Below the pieces are notes generated by a model, which saw only the letters and a program-made list of their open reading frames with translations, ran no database searches and was not told where the DNA came from. Of a stretch of 11,821 nt of DNA, positions 8,153 through 11,821 are shown in pieces (position 1 is the first letter of the stretch; every line of letters starts with the position of its first letter). The stretch is from CAXTTV01 sp964247295 (GTDB lineage: Bacteria; Chloroflexota; Ktedonobacteria; Ktedonobacterales; Ktedonobacteraceae). Position numbers and translations under genes: made by a program. Where the stretch lies: the NCBI GenBank assembly GCA_964247295.1, contig CAXTTV010000149.1:1-11821 (forward strand), written 5' to 3'.

Positions 8153-10990
8153 ATGACAGTACAGGAACTGCGCGGCGAGAAAGATGCCCCTCTCCGCCAA
8201 GATATTCATACACTTGGGGACGCCCTGGGGCGGGCGATCCGGCAACATGAGGGTGAGCAGGTCTACGATCTGGTCGAATATTTGCGCCTGCGCTGCCGCC
8301 GTCTTCGAGATTGCGATCTGGCGCTCTCTCACGCTTCCGGGGCTGAGGCTGAACTCCTCTCGGATGAGATCGAGAAGCTGAGTCGTGAGATTAATGGGGT
8401 GATCGAGGAATGTGATCTAGATACGGCGATGGACGTGATCCGTGCCTTTACGGTCTATTTTCATCTGGTGAATACGGCGGAGCAGCACCATCGTATTCGT
8501 CGCAGCCACGCCCATGAGATCGCCGATCCTCCGGTGATCCAACCTGGATCATTGCCCGGTCTGATCAAGACACTTCAGACAAAGGGATTGGAGAGCCAGC
8601 AGGTTCAGGAGCTCCTTAATCGCCTCTCAATTGATCTGGTCTTTACGGCCCACCCGACCGAAGCCACCCGCCGCAGCTTGATCGCCAAGTCGCGACAGAT
8701 CGCTATTCTGCTGGAACAACGTGATACGTTACCACTGACACCTTTTCAGCGTCAGCAATGGCAACGCGATTTGAATAGCACAATCTCGCTGATCTGGCGC
8801 ACCGATGCGATCCGCCATGTGCGTCCAGAGTTGATGGACGAGGTGAAAATGGGGATTTACTATCTGGACGAAGTGCTTTTCCAGGCTCTACCAGACCTTT
8901 ATGATCAACTAGAAACGGAGCTTAAAGAAGCTTATAAGACAGAGATCCAGGTCCCCTCGTTCTTAAAAATTGGCTCGTGGATCGGTGGCGATCAGGACGG
9001 CAATCCCTCGGTCAAACCTCAAACAATGGTTGAGGCTTTGAAGCTCCATCGCTCCCATATTCTAGAACATTATAGAGAAAAGATTGAGTCGCTGGCCCAG
9101 GACTGTTCGCAGTCGATCAAGCACTGCCGCGTCTCGTCAGAACTGTTGGAGTCGCTGGAACGGAACGCGGAAGCTATGCCCGAGTACGATCAGGAGTTGG
9201 GGCATCAAACAGCTCTGGAACCATATCGACGGAAGCTATCATTTATCTGGAGACGCCTGGGAGCAGTTCTCGCCAATGAACCATTTCTGTACGTAAAACC
9301 ACAGGAACTATTAGACGATCTAGAGCTGATACACACGAGTATGCTGGCCGATGGGGAAGAGGCGATCGCCAATGGCAAGCTCAAACAGTTGATTCGTCAA
9401 GTACAGGTCTTCGGCTTTCATTTCGCGACCCTGGATGTTCGTCAGCATAGTGCTCGCCACGAAGCGGCGATCGCTGAACTGCTTTCTACCTCGGGCCTGC
9501 TCAAAGAGAATTACCGCCAGCTTGATGAACCAGAGAGGGTCAGGTTGTTGCAGGAACTACTGGCAGATCCCCGTATCCTGCCTCACCAACATCATGATCT
9601 TTCGCCCGAGACGCGCCATGTGCTTCAAACATTTGATGCGATTCGCGTCGCACGCAAAGAGTTTGGGAAACAGGCGATCACTTGCTACATTATCAGTATG
9701 AGCCGGGCTGTGAGCGATCTCCTTGAAGTACAGTTTTTCTGTAAGGAGGCTGGACTGACGGAACTTCCAATTGTGCCGCTTTTCGAGACAATCGACGATT
9801 TACGCGCCAGCACTGAGATTCTGCGACAAGCTTTTGAGCAGCCCGGTTACCGTAAGTATCTAGAACAAAATGGGAACAGGCAACAGGTAATGCTTGGCTA
9901 CTCAGATAGCAGCAAGGATGGTGGTATCCTGACCTCAAGTTGGGAGCTGTATCAGGCGCAACAGAGAATTGCTCTATTAGCACAACAATCAGGGATTGGG
10001 ATTACGCTTTTCCATGGACGCGGCGGTAGCATTGGGCGCGGTGGTGGACCGATCTATCAGGCGATCCTCGGTCAGCCAGCCGGAAGTGTTAATGGTCGAA
10101 TTCGGATCACCGAGCAGGGTGAGATGCTGGCATTTAAGTATGGTCTGCGCTCGATCGCGATCCACAATATGGAACTGGTCGTTTCAGGCGTGGCCGAGTC
10201 CAGCCTACCACCCGAAGCGATCATAGAGCCAGAAGAGCAGGGCCAGTGGCAAGAGATTATGCAAGAGCTCTCCGCGAAAGCCTATCGCAACTATCGACAG
10301 TTGATCTACAAAGATCCCGAGTTTATAAGCTACTTTGAACAGGCAACTCCAATTTTAGAATTGGGCTGGCTCAATATTGGCTCCCGACCCGCCAGACGCG
10401 GGAGCAGTCGCAGTATCGAGGAGTTGCGGGCCATTCCCTGGGTCTTCTCGTGGATGCAGAGCCGCTACGTGTTACCAAGCTGGTACGGCGTGGGATCGGC
10501 GCTGGAAGAATATCTTCAAGGAGATGAAAGCAGGCTAGAAAAGCTTCAGCAGATGTATCGTACCTGGCCATATCTGCGGGCCTTTCTGGACAATCTCCAG
10601 ATGACGCTCTCCAAGGCCGATAAACTGATCGCCCGGCAGTACGCCATGCTGGTGCAAGAGCCGGAGCTACGGGAACGGATCTCCCTGCACATTGAAGAGG
10701 AGTTTAGTCGGACCGAGCAGATAGTTAAGCAGATCCTCAATGAACGGGATCTCCTGGACAACTCCCCGGTGCTTCAGCTTTCGATCCGCCGGCGCAACCC
10801 GTATGTTGATCCCCTGAGCTACTTCCAGGTGATGCTGCTGCGTCGGCTGCGAAACCTGGGTGGGCCCCTGGTTCTGGACGAGGCCGAGCGGGAGAATGCC
10901 AGTATGGAGGCGCGCGAGCGAGCCGATATTACCTACGCAGTGCTCCTTACCATTAATGGGATCGCCGCTGGCCTGCGCAATACCGGCTAA
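8153..10990 (+). CDS. ppc: Phosphoenolpyruvate carboxylase
   Basis: Cytoplasmic enzyme that condenses PEP with bicarbonate to oxaloacetate and phosphate, the anaplerotic step feeding the TCA cycle and aspartate/glutamate carbon. 945 residues (E. coli about 883). Seen: signature FTAHPTEATRRS with catalytic His167; GSWIGGDQDGNP (Q281 where Arg is usual); signature VMLGYSDSSKDGG (580-591; K588); mobile catalytic loop FHGRGGSIGRGGGP with H621, R623 and R629; AIPWVFSWMQSR; and the conserved C-terminal end NTG (943-945). It is full length with no frameshift. ATG start has AAGGTG about 6 bases upstream. It stands alone on the plus strand, divergent from the permease, with its own promoter candidate and a terminator directly after the stop. 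The Arg of the GRGG loop that binds aspartate in E. coli is conserved, so allosteric inhibition by aspartate is plausible. Confidence 0.98.
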   Translation: MTVQELRGEKDAPLRQDIHTLGDALGRAIRQHEGEQVYDLVEYLRLRCRRLRDCDLALSHASGAEAELLSDEIEKLSREINGVIEECDLDTAMDVIRAFTVYFHLVNTAEQHHRIRRSHAHEIADPPVIQPGSLPGLIKTLQTKGLESQQVQELLNRLSIDLVFTAHPTEATRRSLIAKSRQIAILLEQRDTLPLTPFQRQQWQRDLNSTISLIWRTDAIRHVRPELMDEVKMGIYYLDEVLFQALPDLYDQLETELKEAYKTEIQVPSFLKIGSWIGGDQDGNPSVKPQTMVEALKLHRSHILEHYREKIESLAQDCSQSIKHCRVSSELLESLERNAEAMPEYDQELGHQTALEPYRRKLSFIWRRLGAVLANEPFLYVKPQELLDDLELIHTSMLADGEEAIANGKLKQLIRQVQVFGFHFATLDVRQHSARHEAAIAELLSTSGLLKENYRQLDEPERVRLLQELLADPRILPHQHHDLSPETRHVLQTFDAIRVARKEFGKQAITCYIISMSRAVSDLLEVQFFCKEAGLTELPIVPLFETIDDLRASTEILRQAFEQPGYRKYLEQNGNRQQVMLGYSDSSKDGGILTSSWELYQAQQRIALLAQQSGIGITLFHGRGGSIGRGGGPIYQAILGQPAGSVNGRIRITEQGEMLAFKYGLRSIAIHNMELVVSGVAESSLPPEAIIEPEEQGQWQEIMQELSAKAYRNYRQLIYKDPEFISYFEQATPILELGWLNIGSRPARRGSSRSIEELRAIPWVFSWMQSRYVLPSWYGVGSALEEYLQGDESRLEKLQQMYRTWPYLRAFLDNLQMTLSKADKLIARQYAMLVQEPELRERISLHIEEEFSRTEQIVKQILNERDLLDNSPVLQLSIRRRNPYVDPLSYFQVMLLRRLRNLGGPLVLDEAERENASMEARERADITYAVLLTINGIAAGLRNTG

Positions 10991-10992
10991 TG

Positions 10993-11035
10993 AAAAAGGC
11001 TCCCCATGTGGTTTCAAACCATTGGGGAGCTTTTT
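10993..11035. terminator. Bidirectional intrinsic terminator between ppc and microprotein gene
   Basis: The hairpin GCTCCCCA (10999-11006) with TGGGGAGC (11023-11030), extended by TGGTTT with AAACCA, is flanked by AAAAA on the left and TTTTT on the right, so it reads as stem plus U-run on both strands. It begins 2 bases after the ppc stop and 2 bases after the stop of the convergent 41-codon gene. Confidence 0.92.
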
Positions 11036-11037
11036 GA

Positions 11038-11163
11038 TTACTTCGAGCGAAATTCCTGAATAAACTTTGGAAGCAGTATCGCGTGCGAGGCTAGAGCTAC
11101 AATCCATAGGATCAGCGTGACGCGATCTCCAATATGGGGCGCAATAGAAGAGCGTTTAGACAT
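11038..11163 (-). CDS. Putative 41-residue single-pass membrane microprotein
   Basis: Short open frame encoding 41 residues, beginning MSKRSSIAPHIGDRV and ending IQEFRSK. Residues about 15-31 (VTLILWIVALASHAILL) form one strongly hydrophobic helix, with positive residues (K3, R4, R14) before it and K33, R39 and K41 after it. The ATG is preceded by AAGGATGG about 8-11 bases upstream, and TATACT (a -10 match on the minus strand, 11194-11199) lies about 30 bases upstream, although no good -35 was found. The stop codon abuts the hairpin shared with ppc, which is the strongest support that it is transcribed and real. No family is recognised and no function can be given; it could be an accessory subunit or regulator of a membrane complex. 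No cysteine or other catalytic residue cluster is seen. Confidence 0.62.
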   Translation of the reverse strand: MSKRSSIAPHIGDRVTLILWIVALASHAILLPKFIQEFRSK

Positions 11164-11325
11164 CTTTTTATCCATCCTTTTTTACAGTATAACTATTGTA
11201 GGTAACAATCGGCGGCCTCCGTCTCTTCCCAAAGGAATGTTTCACCGCCTGCCCACCATTTCAATATATCAGTATAATGTATCATAATATATACAACAAT
11301 ATATCTAAAGGGTCGAGGAAGAAAA
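11164..11325. promoter_or_regulatory. Divergent region between microprotein and Uma2 fragment
   Basis: The left part carries the candidate -10 TATACT for the minus-strand microprotein. The right part (11262-11306) is very AT-rich with repeated AATATAT. For the plus-strand Uma2 fragment, TTCAAT (11260-11265) and CATAAT (11283-11288) are 17 bases apart and form a weak promoter candidate; TATAAT at 11273-11278 lacks a -35. GAGGAA at 11315-11320 is a good ribosome site for the ATG at 11326. Confidence 0.35.
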
Positions 11326-11523
11326 ATGTGCGAAGCAATCCACGACTACACTATAGACCAATACCAGGCTCTTATCGAGACAGAAACAGAGCGGAAATTT
11401 GAGTATGTCCACGGAACTATTCGGTTGATGTCGGGTGGCAGTCGGGCACACAGCAAAATAGGTGTGGTAGGGTGGCACGGTTTGGTGGGGCTGACCGGGC
11501 AGATAGTTATGAAATTTCAATAA
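11326..11523 (+). pseudogene. Uma2-family (DUF820) protein, N-terminal fragment
   Basis: 65-residue frame with a good ribosome site (GAGGAA, 5 bases before ATG). Residues 9-45 follow the N-terminal pattern of Uma2 proteins, PD-(D/E)XK nuclease-like proteins abundant in Cyanobacteria and Chloroflexota: TIDQYQALIE, then KFEYVHGTIRLMSGG, then RAHSKI, with the typical E-Y-x-x-G and the S-G-G/H-S stretch. From about residue 46 (11461) the expected middle of the family and the nuclease core do not follow in any frame; the frame runs into an unrelated tail and stops 5 bases before the N-run. Family members are usually about 180-200 residues, so this is truncated. The cause may be an inserted element, a recombination junction or a mis-assembled contig end. 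It is not expected to be functional as seen. Confidence 0.62.
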
Positions 11524-11528
11524 GTCAT

Positions 11529-11538
11529 NNNNNNNNNN
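11529..11538. other. Run of ten N (assembly gap)
   Basis: Ten undetermined bases. The fixed length suggests a scaffolding placeholder, so the true distance and even the adjacency of the two sides is uncertain. Frames read across it are artificial. Confidence 0.95.
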
Positions 11539-11609
11539 GCGCTTCACGTGCCAGATCTAGAGCAATTTGCAATAAGGCTGATGGATCTTGCATCTTGCCT
11601 CAAAAAGGG

Positions 11610-11821
11610 TTACATGATGCCAAAGTCTACGTCAGTCTCGAAGCAAAGGGCTCCTTTGAGAAAGAAGCGAACCCCCAGCAGCTTATACTTCAGATTCACA
11701 ATGGAGTAAACCGTCTGCCCATCGCGCTGCCAGACATCCACATATTCGGGCATAACCTGTTTGACCTGATGGGCGAACTGGGGAAGCAGATCCCAGTTGT
11801 CGTTGACGAGTGGTTGTAGGT
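11610..11821 (-). CDS. Unidentified protein, C-terminal fragment (5' end outside window)
   Basis: A minus-strand frame open from the window edge (first full codon at 11819) to a TAA at 11610-11612 gives 69 residues, including LLPQFAHQVKQVMPEYVDVW and ending GALCFETDVDFGIM. Third-position GC is about 65 percent. The family is not recognised. The opposite plus-strand frame is also open here in the same codon phase, so the choice of strand is a judgement: the minus reading ends at a natural stop and needs no sequence from the gap. It may belong to whatever interrupts the Uma2 gene or to an unrelated neighbour placed here by scaffolding. Confidence 0.38.
   Translation of the reverse strand, partial: LQPLVNDNWDLLPQFAHQVKQVMPEYVDVWQRDGQTVYSIVNLKYKLLGVRFFLKGALCFETDVDFGIM

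Noticed and set aside
11305..11547. 80-codon minus-strand frame across the N-run
   Set aside because: Crosses the gap and is antisense to the Uma2 fragment, which has the clear family match.
11472..11819. 115-codon plus-strand frame across the N-run
   Set aside because: Its reading frame depends on the arbitrary length of the gap; the part right of the gap lies opposite the preferred minus-strand frame.

Overview
The window carries four full-length genes, one confident small gene, and a broken, gapped right end. The organism is probably a bacterium of the Chloroflexota (Ktedonobacteria-like), with a cyanobacterium as the main alternative. This is inferred from moderate GC, a eukaryotic-type Ser/Thr kinase, a Uma2-family gene, and a PEP carboxylase of 945 residues, shorter than the roughly 1000 or more usual in cyanobacteria. 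Against it, the cyanobacterial-style octamer GCGATCGC occurs four times. No rRNA, tRNA or CRISPR was seen.

Layout. On the minus strand (read right to left) lie an APC-type amino-acid permease (6082-7686) with a strong intrinsic terminator, a membrane-anchored Ser/Thr protein kinase (4890-5873) with its own promoter, and the glutamate synthase large subunit gltB (14-4561) with a candidate promoter about 200 bases upstream. A divergent, AT-rich intergenic region of about 466 bases (7687-8152) separates the permease from ppc, which runs on the plus strand (8153-10990). ppc ends in a hairpin with A-runs and T-runs on opposite sides. This looks like a bidirectional terminator shared with a convergent 41-codon minus-strand gene (11038-11163) for a single-pass membrane microprotein. 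After that comes a Uma2-type N-terminal fragment (11326-11523) that loses family similarity shortly before a run of ten N (11529-11538). Beyond the gap is a probable C-terminal gene fragment on the minus strand.

How the genes fit together. GltB makes glutamate from glutamine and 2-oxoglutarate. PEP carboxylase refills oxaloacetate and so the TCA cycle that supplies 2-oxoglutarate. The permease moves amino acids or related amines. The kinase sits between permease and gltB and could be a regulator of this nitrogen/carbon node, but that link rests on position only. For both gltB and the permease the longest open frame begins at a TTG; in each case an internal ATG with a clear ribosome binding site is the better start, and those starts are used here.

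The central genes are ordinary housekeeping functions. The least described items are the convergent microprotein, the kinase with a changed glycine loop and no sensor domain, and the break in the Uma2 gene next to the assembly gap.
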